Assembly (NCBI GenBank): GCA_900766555.1
Contig: CAAFVR010000010.1
Span: 9,554 to 73,553, forward strand
Length of the DNA stretch: 64,000 nt
Origin: Helicobacteraceae bacterium
GTDB taxonomy: Bacteria > Campylobacterota > Campylobacteria > Campylobacterales > Helicobacteraceae
Reading direction: 5' to 3'
Shown: in pieces, positions 1-9,763 of the stretch
Numbering within the stretch: position 1 is the stretch's first letter
How the letters are laid out: each line of letters starts with the position of its first letter
Notes under the pieces: generated by a model
Database searches by the model: none
Told to the model about the DNA's origin: nothing
What the model saw: the letters and a program-made list of their open reading frames with translations, nothing else
Program-made: the position numbers and the translations under genes

Positions 1-1088
1 TGGGGGTTGCAAAATTTTATGAGACTTTGGATGCAAAGGCCGTATCTTTGAGCGTTGGTGCTGGCAGCAATACGCTAAATTTCCGCACGAGTTTTCTAAA
101 AGAATATGAAGATTTAGCGCTTGGATTTTTAAAAAATTTGATGCTAGATCCAAATTATACGGATAATACGCTTCAAAAGATCCGCCAAAATGCTTTAAAT
201 GACCTTTTAGCGCAGGAAAATAATTTTGATTATTTAGGTGGTAAATTTCTCACAACCACGCTATTTGCGGGCACTCCGCTTGCGAATTATCCCACAAAAG
301 ATAGCATCAATAAAATACGCCTAAGTGATATTAAAAGTCATCTCACAAAAACAATGGTGCTTGAAAATCTAGTAATCGTAGCTGGCGGCGATATGCAAAA
401 AAAAGCTTTTTTCAAAAAGCTAGAGGGCATTATTTCAAATTTCAGATCTGGTAAAAAGGCGCCGACATATAAATTTACAGCTAGCTCAAAAGCGGAGACA
501 AAGAGCGAATTTGTGCCGACATTGCAGGCTTATATTTATTTTGGCGCGCCATTTAATACAGAAAATATCCGTAAAGATAGTGCTAAAACAACTGTACTTA
601 GCTATATCTTAGGATCTGGTTTTGGCTCGCGCATCACAGAGGAAATCCGCGTCAAAAAAGGCCTAGCTTATAGCGCATTTATGAGCGTATCGCTAAGTCC
701 AATGGTGAGTTATGCAAGCGGGCATCTGCAAACCAAGCTCAAAAATCAAGATGAAGCCATAAAATTAGTCAAAGAAGTGGTGGCAAATTTTGTAAAAAAT
801 GGCATCACAAAAGAGGAATTAGAGGGGGCTAAAAAATTCCTATTAGGATCTGAGCCATTGCGCGAAGAACGTTTAAGTCAGCGCTTGGGAGCTAAATTTG
901 ATAGCTTTTATTTGGGATTGCCGCTTGATTTTAGCAAGACGCGCCTAAAAGAAATTGAAGCTCTAAGCTTGGGTGAGATAAATGCCTTTATAAAATCACA
1001 TAATGAGTTAAATAAATTAACTTTTAGCATCATAACTCAGAGGGATCCAGTGCCAAAAGATGCCAAAAATGGAGGCAAAAATGAGTGA
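1..1088 (+). CDS. M16 family zinc-peptidase-like protein, C-terminal part (gene begins before the window)
   Basis: The frame is open from base 3, so the gene is cut by the window edge; about 360 C-terminal residues are present. The visible part has the second M16 (insulinase/PqqL-like) half: a segment ending in VIVAGGD and the arginine-tyrosine signature region [17 protein letters not shown] that non-catalytic M16 halves use to line the chamber. The HXXEH zinc site of the first half would lie upstream and cannot be seen, so activity is unproven. In this family the product is usually a periplasmic or secreted peptidase. Its stop overlaps the gatB start (ATGAGTGA), so the two genes are probably cotranscribed. 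Confidence 0.85.
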   Translation, partial: GVAKFYETLDAKAVSLSVGAGSNTLNFRTSFLKEYEDLALGFLKNLMLDPNYTDNTLQKIRQNALNDLLAQENNFDYLGGKFLTTTLFAGTPLANYPTKDSINKIRLSDIKSHLTKTMVLENLVIVAGGDMQKKAFFKKLEGIISNFRSGKKAPTYKFTASSKAETKSEFVPTLQAYIYFGAPFNTENIRKDSAKTTVLSYILGSGFGSRITEEIRVKKGLAYSAFMSVSLSPMVSYASGHLQTKLKNQDEAIKLVKEVVANFVKNGITKEELEGAKKFLLGSEPLREERLSQRLGAKFDSFYLGLPLDFSKTRLKEIEALSLGEINAFIKSHNELNKLTFSIITQRDPVPKDAKNGGKNE

Positions 1089-2505
1089 ATTTGAAACTGT
1101 AATCGGGCTTGAAGTTCATGTGCAAATAAATACAAAGACAAAGATTTTCTGCTCTTGTGCTAATAATTTTGGGGATTTGCCAAATTCTAATGTGTGTCCA
1201 ACTTGTCTTGGCCTGCCGGGCGCTTTGCCAGTGCTTAATAAAGAAGCGCTAAAAAAGGCAATATCTTTTGGATTGGCGATAAATGCCAAGATTAATAATA
1301 ATTCGACTTTCTCGCGCAAAAATTATTTCTATCCGGATCTACCAAAGGCCTATCAGATCAGCCAGTACGATACGCCAGTCGTGGAAAATGGCTATATCAC
1401 AATTGATGCGCCAAGTGGTGCGCGCAAAATAAAAATAGAGCGCGCACATCTAGAAGAAGATGCCGGCAAAAATATACATGAAAGTGGATTTTCTAAAGTG
1501 GATCTAAACCGCGCTTGCACGCCATTAATTGAGATTGTAAGCGCACCAGATCTGCGTAGCTCAGAAGAAGCGATTTTGTATCTTAAAAAGTTACATGGCA
1601 TCGTGTCATTTCTAGAAATTAGCGATGCAAATATGCAGGAGGGCAGTTTTAGATGCGATGCGAATGTGTCAATTAGGCCAAAAAATGACCCAAAGTTATA
1701 CACTCGAGTTGAGTTAAAAAATATAAATTCATTTCGTTTTATACAGCGCGCAATTGATTTTGAAGTTGAGCGCCAAATTGAGGCTTGGGAGGGCGGCACA
1801 TACGAGCGCGATGTGCGCCAAGAAACGCGCCTTTATGACTCAGCACAAAATATCACCAGATCTATGCGCGGCAAAGAAGAAGTAGCAGATTATAGATATT
1901 TCCCAGATCCGGATCTACTGCGCGTTTTTATACCAGATGAATTAATGCAAGAGGCCTCACAAATTAATGAACTCCCAGAGAGTAAAAAAGCGCGCTATAT
2001 AGAGCTTGGATTAAAAGAAGCAGATGCTGCACTTTTAACAAGCGATATTGTGTTAAATAAATTTTATGAAGAAATGCTAAGCCTTGGTGCGGATCCAAAG
2101 ATTTCTAGCCTTTGGTTGATAAATGAGCTTTTGGGCAGATTAAAGGGCGAGAGTACGCTAAAAACATGTCATGTCACGCCAAAAATATTATTTAATTTGG
2201 TGCAAAAAATTAGTAGCAATGCGATATCTGGCAAGAGCGCAAAACAAGTGCTAGATATTTTAATTGAAGAAAATACAAACGATATTGATGCGATAATTGA
2301 GCGTTTAGGGCTAGCACAAGTTAGCGATACTGGCGCGATAAATGAGGCGATCACAAAGGTTATAAGCGCAAATCAAGATAAGGTTTTGGAGTTTAGATCC
2401 GGTAAAGATAAGCTTTTTGGCTTTTTTGTAGGACAAGTTATGAAAGAGCTAAAAGGCGCAGACCCAAAGCTTGTAAATATTGAGCTCAAAAAGGCGCTAG
2501 CTTAA
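1081..2505 (+). CDS. gatB: Asp-tRNA(Asn)/Glu-tRNA(Gln) amidotransferase subunit B
   Basis: GatB is the kinase/tRNA-binding subunit of GatCAB, which converts Glu-tRNA(Gln) and Asp-tRNA(Asn) to the amide forms; Campylobacterota depend on it. The protein opens with [15 protein letters not shown] and carries the family signature [15 protein letters not shown] and the [19 protein letters not shown] block; the C-terminal third is the YqeY-like tail that contacts tRNA. Length 474 aa is normal. I place the start at ATG 1081, not the in-frame ATGs at 1060 or 1069, because GGAGG at 1071-1075 sits at correct spacing and because 1081 overlaps the upstream stop. It runs convergently into ctsF with a 9-base overlap. 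Confidence 0.97.
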   Translation: MSEFETVIGLEVHVQINTKTKIFCSCANNFGDLPNSNVCPTCLGLPGALPVLNKEALKKAISFGLAINAKINNNSTFSRKNYFYPDLPKAYQISQYDTPVVENGYITIDAPSGARKIKIERAHLEEDAGKNIHESGFSKVDLNRACTPLIEIVSAPDLRSSEEAILYLKKLHGIVSFLEISDANMQEGSFRCDANVSIRPKNDPKLYTRVELKNINSFRFIQRAIDFEVERQIEAWEGGTYERDVRQETRLYDSAQNITRSMRGKEEVADYRYFPDPDLLRVFIPDELMQEASQINELPESKKARYIELGLKEADAALLTSDIVLNKFYEEMLSLGADPKISSLWLINELLGRLKGESTLKTCHVTPKILFNLVQKISSNAISGKSAKQVLDILIEENTNDIDAIIERLGLAQVSDTGAINEAITKVISANQDKVLEFRSGKDKLFGFFVGQVMKELKGADPKLVNIELKKALA

Positions 2506-3696
2506 CGCGGAGGAGTTGATACTCCAAATTGGCAAAAAGATGCCAAGGGCCAAATAAAGCACAAGAAGGGCCATAAAAATATTGAGCAAAGGCTCAAGAT
2601 AGAGCAGGCTTTTATCTAGCATGTCATCATTCATGACTTTGTAATGATTTGCCGTTTGAATCAATGCATCATCAAAATTGCCACTTTTGATGCCACTTTT
2701 TAGCATTACAAGCGCTATATCATCCAAAAAACCTAGATCCAATATGGCTTCTTCCATATTTTTGCCAGCCTTTAGTTTTTGCAAAATTGTGCTAGCTTCA
2801 TTTTGTAGCGCTTTATTTTGGAGCAAATCACTAGCTAGATTTAAGCTATTTTCAATATTTAGCCCCGAGCTTTGAAGCAGAAAAAGAGCCTCAAAATATC
2901 TAAAATTGCTATGAAATAAAATTAGCTTGCCAAAAAATGGGATCTTTAATAAAAATTGATCAATTTTTAGCCTGAAGCTATCTTTTGTGTCATATGCGCG
3001 CTTTGATATAAAGGCCAATATTATTAAAGCGGCAATAAAAATGAGGCCAAAGTTGCGCAAAAATGAGTCCAAAAATATTAGCGATGTTGTAACAAGCGGC
3101 AGATCCGCATCAAGCTCGCCAAAAAAGCTTTTGAATTCTGGGATTATTAAAATTACAGCGATTAAAAATGCAAAAATCATAGTGATAAGCACGGTTGCGG
3201 GATAAAATAGCGCTTTTTTGAGCTTCTTTTGATAGGCGATTTTGTTTTCTAGATCCAAACTGATTTTGGCAAATATTTCTTCAAGCTTCCCGCTATCTTG
3301 AGCGATTTTAATAAGGCCATGATGCATTTTTGACAGATTATTTCCAAAGGCGCTAAAGCTTTTTGCAAGATTTTGTCCGCTACTAAGCCTTTTTAATATT
3401 TCATCAAAAATTTCTGCCATCTTGCCTTTTGCATTGCTTTTGATATGGGTTATGATGGCTAGCAGCGGCATATTTCCGCCTAAAAGCATGCTAAGTTGTT
3501 TGAAACATAGACTAATGTCTTTTAGATTTGCTTTTTTGCGCCAAGGCAGAGAAAATGCAGCATTTTTATGCGCTGTAATTTCTAGAAATGCGATATTTTG
3601 AGATTTTAACTGCGCTTTTAGTTCATCTTCACTTAGGGCATCAAAGATTTTTGATTTGATGCTTTTATTTTGTAAAAATTTGACTTTGAATTTCAC
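2497..3696 (-). CDS. ctsF: Type II secretion F-family inner-membrane platform protein (transformation, CtsF-like)
   Basis: A 399-aa GspF/PilC-family protein. It has two T2SSF cytoplasmic helical repeats and three hydrophobic segments (roughly residues 165-190, 215-235 and a C-terminal one near 370-392). Repeat signatures include [20 protein letters not shown] and [21 protein letters not shown]. In C. jejuni the homologue CtsF works with the CtsE ATPase in DNA uptake, and no other type II or type IV pilus genes are adjacent here, which favours a competence role over secretion. The start is GTG 3696, sharing one base with the ctsE stop (TAGTG), so translation is coupled to ctsE. Confidence 0.85.
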   Translation of the reverse strand: MKFKVKFLQNKSIKSKIFDALSEDELKAQLKSQNIAFLEITAHKNAAFSLPWRKKANLKDISLCFKQLSMLLGGNMPLLAIITHIKSNAKGKMAEIFDEILKRLSSGQNLAKSFSAFGNNLSKMHHGLIKIAQDSGKLEEIFAKISLDLENKIAYQKKLKKALFYPATVLITMIFAFLIAVILIIPEFKSFFGELDADLPLVTTSLIFLDSFLRNFGLIFIAALIILAFISKRAYDTKDSFRLKIDQFLLKIPFFGKLILFHSNFRYFEALFLLQSSGLNIENSLNLASDLLQNKALQNEASTILQKLKAGKNMEEAILDLGFLDDIALVMLKSGIKSGNFDDALIQTANHYKVMNDDMLDKSLLYLEPLLNIFMALLVLYLALGIFLPIWSINSSALS

Positions 3697-5006
3697 TAAA
3701 GGCCCAACAGAACGGATTTATGTATCTTGCCCTCAGATATTTTGAGGCTGGCATTTTTATAGATATCTTCAAAATTAGTGGCTTTTAAATGTTCCTCTAG
3801 GGCATTATTTTTGATGGCTAGCTTTGTATCAAGATCTAGTTTTAGCGCTTCTGAAATCACTTCTCGCCCTAAAATGCCACTAAAATTACATTCAAAACAA
3901 CCTTCTCCAGCGCATGAAGTGCATATGCGCGCAACTAATGCTTGAGAAAAGACTAATAAGAGCGAAGATGTAATTTCATGCAAATTTAGCCCCATATTTA
4001 GCAGGCGATATATGCTAGTCTTAGCATCATTTGTATGTAATGTCGCAAGCACTAGATGGCCGGTTAGCGCGGCTTTGAAAGCCAAATCAAGAGTGGCAAA
4101 ATCTCTGATTTCACCCACCATAATGATGTCTGGGTCTTGGCGTAAAATAGAGCGGAGTGCGAGTTCAAAAGTGAACTCATCATTTGTTTGAATTTGCGTT
4201 GCAAAGGGCAGCTCATATTCGATTGGATCTTCTATAGTTATGATTTTTTTGCCGCTATTTTGTGCTTTTATATGTTCAAGCAGCGCGTATAGAGTCGTGC
4301 TTTTGCCAGATCCAGTGGCGCCAGTTACTAGGATGAGACCGCTATTTTTATGCGACATGGAAATTAATAAATCAAGTTGATTTTGCGAGATACTTAGATT
4401 AAAAAGATTAATATTTTCGCGCTGTTTGTACAAGATCCGAAGTGAAATGCTATTTTGGGATGAATGTATGCCAGAGGGCAGCGCGCATATCCTAAAATCA
4501 TAGCTCAAATCTGATATTTCTAAGCTGTAGCGCCCATCTTGAGCTATTTTAATTTCTGTTATATCAAGCTTTGATTCAAGTTTTATTTTCACACATAGTG
4601 CTCTGAAAAGCTCAATTTCTAGCGCGCAAACCATTTCCAAAATGCCATTAATGCGGAAGCGTATTTCGCCAAAATGCAGCCTCTCTTCAAGGTGAATGTC
4701 GCTTGCACGGTGATTTATTGCCTCTTTTAAAATGAGCTTAAAAATATCGTCTATTTCATGTATTTGTGCCAATTTTTCTTGGAAAGTTATAAATTTCGCA
4801 TGTTGATAAAAAGTCTTTTTATTTATATTTATGCAGTTTATTTGTTCTTTGAAATGCGGCCTTAGGAGATCTTGCAAAAAAGCTAGATCCGATCTTACGC
4901 CCTCTAAGATGCCCAAAATTGCGCAATTTTTGTCTAGGTCTAGCAACAAAAGTGCATTTGGCTCATTTTTTGTGATTTGCGCATTTTTGGGATGTAAAAC
5001 GAACAT
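3696..5006 (-). CDS. ctsE: GspE/PilB-type secretion ATPase (transformation, CtsE-like)
   Basis: A 436-aa hexameric traffic ATPase that powers a pseudopilus or DNA-uptake apparatus at the inner membrane. Visible motifs: Asp box region ASDIHLEE (101-108), Walker A GATGSGKST (229-237), DPDIIMVGEIRD Walker B block (291-302), His box TGHLVLATLHTND (315-327), and a four-cysteine zinc site C362/C365/C370/C373. The N-terminal N1E domain is reduced to about 90 residues. ATG 5006 is preferred to an adjacent TTG 5009. It lies 6 bases after nusA and one base ahead of ctsF. In C. jejuni ctsE and ctsF are also neighbours and are needed for natural transformation (family knowledge); function here is inferred. 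Confidence 0.87.
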   Translation of the reverse strand: MFVLHPKNAQITKNEPNALLLLDLDKNCAILGILEGVRSDLAFLQDLLRPHFKEQINCININKKTFYQHAKFITFQEKLAQIHEIDDIFKLILKEAINHRASDIHLEERLHFGEIRFRINGILEMVCALEIELFRALCVKIKLESKLDITEIKIAQDGRYSLEISDLSYDFRICALPSGIHSSQNSISLRILYKQRENINLFNLSISQNQLDLLISMSHKNSGLILVTGATGSGKSTTLYALLEHIKAQNSGKKIITIEDPIEYELPFATQIQTNDEFTFELALRSILRQDPDIIMVGEIRDFATLDLAFKAALTGHLVLATLHTNDAKTSIYRLLNMGLNLHEITSSLLLVFSQALVARICTSCAGEGCFECNFSGILGREVISEALKLDLDTKLAIKNNALEEHLKATNFEDIYKNASLKISEGKIHKSVLLGL

Positions 5007-5012
5007 CAAATA

Positions 5013-6119
5013 TCAATTTTTGAATAATGATTCTAGCGCGGATACTCCAACGGAGGTTTCTTCGCTTTCGCCCTCTTTTATCTCATCTTGTTTTTCTTCG
5101 ATTTGGATTTCAAGCCCCGTAATCATCGAGGCTAGGCGGATATTTACGCCATTTTTGCCGATGGCGCGACTCTTTTCGCTTGAGAGCAATTTTACTAATG
5201 CTATTTCATCTTTGATTTGGATGCTGATAACTTTTGCTGGAGCGAGCGCGCGCGTTAGAAAGATTTCTGGGATTGGCGAATATTCGATGCAATCGATGTT
5301 TTCGCCATTTAATTTTCGGCCGATGGAATTTATGCGCACGCCTTTGATGCCCACAGCAGAACCAATCGGATCTATCTTTGAATTACTTGAACTCAAGGCG
5401 ATTTTGGCGCGATCGCCGGGGATGCGGGCGCATTTGTGGATGATCACTTCGCCATCTTTTATTTCTGGGACCTCAAGCGCCATTAATTCTTCTAGCATTT
5501 TTGGCGTCGTGCGCGAGAGCTCGATATAAAGACCGGATCTATCCATTTTGATATAGCGCAAAATGGCCTTAAGCGTGTCGCCTAGGCTAAAACTCTCGCC
5601 TTTGATGCGATTTTTGAGCGGCAGCACGGCGCGCGTATCTTCAATCTCAATATAGGTATTTTGCGCATCATCAATTTCAATTACTACGCCGCTTACGATT
5701 TTGCCAATTTTTTCTTTGAAATTCTTATAAAGTTCATCTTCGATGGTGCGATTTAGGTGGTATTCTAGATCGTTAAATACGTTATTTAGCGTGTTGCGGC
5801 TCATATTTTCGGGGCTGAACTCAGATCTGATCACATCATCTACATTTAGGCTTGGATCAATTTTGCGCGCCTCAGTTAATGAGAGATAATTATGCGGATT
5901 TTGCTGTATTAATGGAGAATTATCAGGCAGGATTTTAATACTCTGGATCAGTCTAAGCGTTCTAACTTTTTGATCTTCTTCGATTGCAAAATCGATATCT
6001 TGGCCGATTTCTGCTTGCACAGTTTTTAAGATTAGATTTTTTACGATTTCTAAAACCATGTGTTGAGGGATGCCCTTTTCATAAGCTAAGATTTCCACTA
6101 TGTCCAGTATTTTTTCCAT
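5013..6119 (-). CDS. nusA: Transcription termination/antitermination factor NusA
   Basis: NusA binds RNA polymerase and RNA and modulates pausing, termination and antitermination. The 368-aa protein has the N-terminal polymerase-binding domain (1-125), an S1 domain (about 128-200, with IGKIVSGVVIEI) and two KH domains ending in the segment EKSRAIGKNGVNIRLASMITGLEIQI. It lacks the C-terminal acidic repeats of E. coli NusA, as in other members of this phylum. It is first in a nusA-ctsE-ctsF run, with its stop only 6 bases before ctsE. No rimP, infB or rbfA is adjacent, unlike many bacteria. Confidence 0.95.
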   Translation of the reverse strand: MEKILDIVEILAYEKGIPQHMVLEIVKNLILKTVQAEIGQDIDFAIEEDQKVRTLRLIQSIKILPDNSPLIQQNPHNYLSLTEARKIDPSLNVDDVIRSEFSPENMSRNTLNNVFNDLEYHLNRTIEDELYKNFKEKIGKIVSGVVIEIDDAQNTYIEIEDTRAVLPLKNRIKGESFSLGDTLKAILRYIKMDRSGLYIELSRTTPKMLEELMALEVPEIKDGEVIIHKCARIPGDRAKIALSSSNSKIDPIGSAVGIKGVRINSIGRKLNGENIDCIEYSPIPEIFLTRALAPAKVISIQIKDEIALVKLLSSEKSRAIGKNGVNIRLASMITGLEIQIEEKQDEIKEGESEETSVGVSALESLFKN

Positions 6120-6129
6120 TAATTTTCTT

Positions 6130-6135
6130 TATAAT
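6130..6135 (+). promoter_or_regulatory. Sigma70-type -10 box (TATAAT) for the PolB-like exonuclease gene
   Basis: TATAAT lies in the 57-base gap between the divergent nusA and exonuclease genes, 42 bases before the ATG at 6177, which has its own AAAAGGA ribosome site. Campylobacter vegetative promoters keep a strong -10 and a weak -35, as seen here. Assignment rests on position and match only. Confidence 0.5.
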
Positions 6136-6156
6136 CCCATAGGACTGTCTTTATTT

Positions 6157-6162
6157 ATTATA
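6157..6162 (-). promoter_or_regulatory. Sigma70-type -10 box (TATAAT) for the nusA-ctsE-ctsF operon
   Basis: On the minus strand TATAAT reads toward nusA, about 38 bases from its ATG. It interleaves with the opposite-facing box at 6130-6135, so the two promoters overlap and transcription in the two directions may compete. Confidence 0.5.
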
Positions 6163-6176
6163 TCAAAAGGACTTGC

Positions 6177-7007
6177 ATGGGCATTTGTATTTTTGACATT
6201 GAAACTATCCCAGATATCGGGCTTTTGCGCTCATTTTTAGGAGATCAATTTGATAGCTCTCTTAGCCCGATTGAACTTTGCAGATTGGCTTTTAGTGTGC
6301 AGACGCAAAGAACAAATCAAGGCTTTTTGCCCATGCGCTTGCATCAGATTATTTGCATTTCAGCTGTAATTTGTGATGATTTATTAAATGTGCGAAAAAT
6401 TGGCAGCTTTGGCAGAACGCTAGAAATGTATGATTCAAATGCAATTGAAAAGGATGTTTTAGAGCATTTCACAGGTTATTTGAATGCCAAAACGCCAAAA
6501 CTTGTTACTTTTAATGGGCGCAATTTTGACATACCAGCGCTATTGCTTCGATCCATGATTTATAACATCCAAAATCCTTGGTATTTTGACGCTCAAAGTA
6601 AGGGCAAGTCAAAATGGGATAATTATCGCACGAGATATAGCTCAAGTTTCTCGCTAGATCTGCTTGATGAGCTAGGCAATTTTGGCGCAGCGAAATTTTT
6701 TAAACTAAATGACATTTGCAATATGCTAGATCTGCCTGGGAAATACGATTTGAGCGGGGATTTGGTGCATGAAATATATTTTAAGCCCGGAGATTTGAGG
6801 GCAAATTTGGATGAAATTAATACATATTGTCAAAGCGATGTGCTAAATACATATCTTGTTTTATTGCGTTATGAGGTTTTGCGCGGGGGCTTGGATATAG
6901 CGCGTTATGGCGAGTTATTGGACAGCTTTTTGGAAAAAATTCCTAGAGATAAAAGTTATTCAAAATATTTTTTAGACGCAGTTAAGGGTTTGCGATCAAA
7001 GATTTAA
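6177..7007 (+). CDS. Predicted 3'-5' exonuclease of the PolB exonuclease-domain family
   Basis: A 276-aa protein with a DnaQ-fold nuclease core. ExoI motif DIETIPD is at residues 6-12 (D6, E8 metal ligands), ExoII is in VTFNGRNFDIPALLLRSM, and ExoIII in the C-terminal YCQSDVLNTYLVLLRYE, as in the family described as related to the exonuclease domain of PolB. No polymerase domain is present, so it is a stand-alone nuclease of unknown substrate, probably in DNA or RNA metabolism. Start ATG 6177 follows AAAAGGA. It ends convergently with the glycosyltransferase gene, overlapping by 12 bases. Confidence 0.82.
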   Translation: MGICIFDIETIPDIGLLRSFLGDQFDSSLSPIELCRLAFSVQTQRTNQGFLPMRLHQIICISAVICDDLLNVRKIGSFGRTLEMYDSNAIEKDVLEHFTGYLNAKTPKLVTFNGRNFDIPALLLRSMIYNIQNPWYFDAQSKGKSKWDNYRTRYSSSFSLDLLDELGNFGAAKFFKLNDICNMLDLPGKYDLSGDLVHEIYFKPGDLRANLDEINTYCQSDVLNTYLVLLRYEVLRGGLDIARYGELLDSFLEKIPRDKSYSKYFLDAVKGLRSKI

Positions 7008-8120
7008 TAGATCTTGATAGAGAGCAATTGTTTTATCTATCATTTTATCTTTTGTAAAAAGTTCGCCAAAGCGCGCTCTGGCATTTTTGGCATAAAAGTC
7101 ATAATTTTGTGAGATTTCAATTATTGCATTTGCAATCTGGGTGCTATTTTTGGGATCTACTAAAAGGCCAGTCATTTTATGTTGATTGATAAAAGAGCTC
7201 CCAGATAGGGCTAAATTTGTGCAAATAATTGGCAGGCCAAAGCAGAGCGCTTCGACAAGCACGATGCCATAGCTTTCTTGCAGACTTGCTAGCACAAAAT
7301 AATTTGCATTTTTATAACATTTGGCAATTTCATCTCTATTTTTAGCGCCGCTTAAAAAGACGCGATTTTGCAGATTATTTGCTTTTATTTGCGCATCTAG
7401 GGCGGCGTATTCTTCGCCAGATCCGATGATTTCAAGCTCATAATCGATTAAAAGTTTCATTGCATCAATTAGATATTTAAAGCCCTTATTTTCACCAAGC
7501 CTACCTACACTTAAAATGCGATTTCTGGAATTCCTAGTCTTTGGAGTCGGGGAAGTTTGGGGATTGGCGATGTCATCAATGCCAATTGGTATGACGCAGC
7601 ATTTATGTCTAAAGTGCGCAAGTTGCGGGCTTGTATTGATGTAATTTTGACTTGTGGCAATTATTGCATCTGCATTTTTTAGAGCCCAATGTTGGAGCGG
7701 CAAAAAGAGCTTAAGCAAGAATTTTTGTTTAATGATGTCTGAATGCCAATGCAAAATTATTTTTGGGCGCTTTTTATTTGAAATAAAAGTGCAAGCTATA
7801 AAAAGTGCTAGCGTGGCCATCGGATCTGGCATATGTAGATGTATTACATCAATTTTTTTGAGGTTTTTTGTTAGATCAAAAATCATTTGAGGCGAGATTG
7901 ATGTTTTAGCAATGATGCCTAGACTTTTTGTGCGTTTGATTTTGAGATTTGGCATTGGATTTTCATAATTTGGCAAGATCGGGGCTTTATTTGAGCAGAG
8001 CACAAATACATCAAAGTTATTTTGCGCTAACGCTTGGCTCAAATCTTGCATAAGTGACTCGATCCCGCCAATATGCGGGGGATAGAATTTGCCAAGTTGC
8101 AAAATTTTAGGCGAATTCAT
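6996..8120 (-). CDS. Family 4 glycosyltransferase (GT-B fold)
   Basis: A 374-aa GT4 enzyme. The N-terminal acceptor domain begins KILQLGKFYPPHIGGIESL, with the GGIE glycine motif; the C-terminal nucleotide-sugar domain has SVGRLGENKGFKYLIDAM and the E-x7-E catalytic motif in ESYGIVLVEALCFGLPII. No signal peptide, so it is cytoplasmic or peripheral. It overlaps the upstream GT2 gene by 4 bases (ATGA), so both probably act in one surface glycan pathway (LOS, capsule or exopolysaccharide). Sugar specificity cannot be read from the sequence. Confidence 0.85.
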   Translation of the reverse strand: MNSPKILQLGKFYPPHIGGIESLMQDLSQALAQNNFDVFVLCSNKAPILPNYENPMPNLKIKRTKSLGIIAKTSISPQMIFDLTKNLKKIDVIHLHMPDPMATLALFIACTFISNKKRPKIILHWHSDIIKQKFLLKLFLPLQHWALKNADAIIATSQNYINTSPQLAHFRHKCCVIPIGIDDIANPQTSPTPKTRNSRNRILSVGRLGENKGFKYLIDAMKLLIDYELEIIGSGEEYAALDAQIKANNLQNRVFLSGAKNRDEIAKCYKNANYFVLASLQESYGIVLVEALCFGLPIICTNLALSGSSFINQHKMTGLLVDPKNSTQIANAIIEISQNYDFYAKNARARFGELFTKDKMIDKTIALYQDLLNL

Positions 8121-8974
8121 CTAAATTTTAAAAGCAGGACAAAAAGTTTCTTTGGCGCAATTAATTTGATTGCTTTTTTGGCTAGCGCAAAGATATAAAA
8201 GCCTAGGATTTTAAGTCGCATGCTAAGTTTTTGATTATATATAAAGGCGATTTGGAGTGCTTCATTTAGACTTTGGAGCGCTTTTTTGTCACTAGCGCCG
8301 CCCGTTTTGAAAATGGCATTAATGCGATCTAGAAAGTTTATTTTAACGCCATTTTGGACCATTTTATATATCAAATCATAATCAGCACTCAAAGCATATT
8401 TTTTGGAATATAAAAATTGTTTATGAGTCTTGGTTTTGAAAATGCAATTTGGATGTCCAAAATCGGCAAAAAGGCGATAAAGTCGGCTTAAATCATGCGT
8501 TGGGAAGCGCGCAACTTTGACATCTTGTTTTAGATAATGCACCATTAGGCCGCATATTGTGATGTCGCATTCTAAATCTAGACATATATTTAGCTCGCTT
8601 AGCACGGTGTTTGAAAAAAGTAAATCTCCAGCATTTATAAACATACAAAAATCACTGCTAGCTAGCTTTAAGCCGCGATTCATGCCATGATAAATACCGC
8701 TATCTGGGCGGCTTTGAAATATGATTGTCTTATTGCCATGATTATTGGCTAGCGCTTTTATGCATATTTCATTATTTTGCTCTGTTGTGTTTATTATCTT
8801 GGTATTTTGGGTCAAAAAATCCAATATAGCTTTGGCTGTGCCATCTGTACTTTTGGCGTCAATTATTATTAGCTCGACATTGTTGTAATCTTGATCTAGC
8901 GCACTTTGTATCGTTTGAAGCACGGATATATCGTTATAAACAACGCTTATGATGCTAAAGCTAGTGTCTTTCAT
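8117..8974 (-). CDS. Family 2 glycosyltransferase (GT-A fold)
   Basis: A 285-aa GT2 enzyme starting FSIISVVYND, with the nucleotide-binding DAKSTDGT segment and the acceptor-proximal RPDSGIYHGMNRGLKLA that WcaA/colanic-acid-type transferases share. The usual DXD is replaced by the INAGD segment (F-x-N-A-G-D), typical of this subgroup. It overlaps the GT4 gene by 4 bases and the thiamine pyrophosphokinase gene by 14, so the three are cotranscribed. Acceptor and donor are unknown. Confidence 0.85.
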   Translation of the reverse strand: MKDTSFSIISVVYNDISVLQTIQSALDQDYNNVELIIIDAKSTDGTAKAILDFLTQNTKIINTTEQNNEICIKALANNHGNKTIIFQSRPDSGIYHGMNRGLKLASSDFCMFINAGDLLFSNTVLSELNICLDLECDITICGLMVHYLKQDVKVARFPTHDLSRLYRLFADFGHPNCIFKTKTHKQFLYSKKYALSADYDLIYKMVQNGVKINFLDRINAIFKTGGASDKKALQSLNEALQIAFIYNQKLSMRLKILGFYIFALAKKAIKLIAPKKLFVLLLKFR

Positions 8975-9605
8975 ATGCTTTATAAACCAAAATCTCTGTC
9001 TTCAGATCGGATTCTAGCATGAAGTGGTCGCCTTTGCACTCATTTAAGCTGCCACAATGCCAATTTGTAAAACTAAAGTTACTTAGTTCATATTTGAGAT
9101 TTGAGCTATTAAATTTAGCTTCTTTATTATTGCAAAAGAGCGATATTTGCTCTCCTGGGCTTGAATTTATCATGAGTTTTTTGTCAATTACAAAGGCGCT
9201 AAATTCGCCATAGTCGCTTTTTGTAATCAAACTTTTGATGTTCGGATCTTTTATGAAATTAAATAAAAGTGAGATATTTGCTAAAGTGTGATCTTCTCTT
9301 TTGCCGCTTAAGCCAACAATTATAAAGTTATTAAATCCGATTTCAACGGAGTGATTTAGCGCTTTTGTGAGGTCATTTTTACTTTGATCTGGGCGATGCT
9401 TTATTATGCTTTTGTATTTTTGGAGCAGATCTTTTGGTATCGAATCTAGGTCGCCAATTATTAGATCCGGAGTGATATTTAGCATAAGCGCGCTAGAGAT
9501 TGCGCCATCGCAAACACAGATAAAATCGGCTTTGATATTTTGTATATTTTTTGAGATTTCGCCATTTGCGATTATTAATGCAGTTTTATTTTTATTTTTA
9601 GACAT
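8961..9605 (-). CDS. thiN: Thiamine pyrophosphokinase
   Basis: Transfers pyrophosphate from ATP to thiamine to give the cofactor TPP. The 214-aa protein shows the family motifs CDGA, DLIIGDLDSI, the DQSKNDLTKAL block and GLSGKREDHTLANISLL; the C-terminal B1-binding half is more divergent. I start it at ATG 9605 (MSKNKNKT): the longer in-frame extension to 9659 runs into tRNA-Phe and cannot be real. It heads a three-gene minus-strand run with two glycosyltransferases and no other thiamine genes, and no TPP riboswitch is visible upstream. Confidence 0.85.
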   Translation of the reverse strand: MSKNKNKTALIIANGEISKNIQNIKADFICVCDGAISSALMLNITPDLIIGDLDSIPKDLLQKYKSIIKHRPDQSKNDLTKALNHSVEIGFNNFIIVGLSGKREDHTLANISLLFNFIKDPNIKSLITKSDYGEFSAFVIDKKLMINSSPGEQISLFCNNKEAKFNSSNLKYELSNFSFTNWHCGSLNECKGDHFMLESDLKTEILVYKAYERH

Positions 9606-9626
9606 AAATATTATAAATTTAGAAGA

Positions 9627-9702
9627 TGGTGGCTTGAGGCGGAATCGAACCACCGACACAAAGATTTTCAGTCTTCTGCTCTACCGACTGAGCTATCAAG
9701 CC
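9627..9702 (-). tRNA. tRNA-Phe(GAA)
   Basis: A 76-nt cloverleaf with acceptor stem GGCTTGA/TCAAGCC, D-loop AGCTCAGTCGGTAGAGCA, anticodon loop reading CTGAAAA (anticodon GAA), T-loop GGTTCGATTCC and encoded ACCA end. Confidence 0.97.
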
Positions 9703-9714
9703 ATTTAAGGGCGA

Positions 9715-9720
9715 ATTATA
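9715..9720 (-). promoter_or_regulatory. -10 box (TATAAT) for tRNA-Phe
   Basis: TATAAT on the minus strand ends 12 bases before the mature tRNA 5' end, the usual placement for a tRNA promoter. No clear -35 is seen. Confidence 0.55.
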
Positions 9721-9739
9721 CATAACTTTTGACAAAAGA

Positions 9740-9745
9740 TATAAT
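9740..9745 (+). promoter_or_regulatory. -10 box (TATAAT) for the xth-prmA-ftsH region
   Basis: TATAAT 18 bases before the exonuclease III ATG, giving a very short leader that includes the AAAGAGA ribosome site. Confidence 0.5.
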
Positions 9746-9763
9746 TTTACTAAAAAGAGAAAC

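Noticed and set aside
9606..9659. N-terminal extension of thiamine pyrophosphokinase
   Set aside because: It runs through the 3' half of tRNA-Phe and is unlike the family; ATG 9605 is the sensible start.
9606..9763. TPP riboswitch upstream of thiamine pyrophosphokinase
   Set aside because: The space is taken by tRNA-Phe and a short promoter region, with no thi-box motifs.
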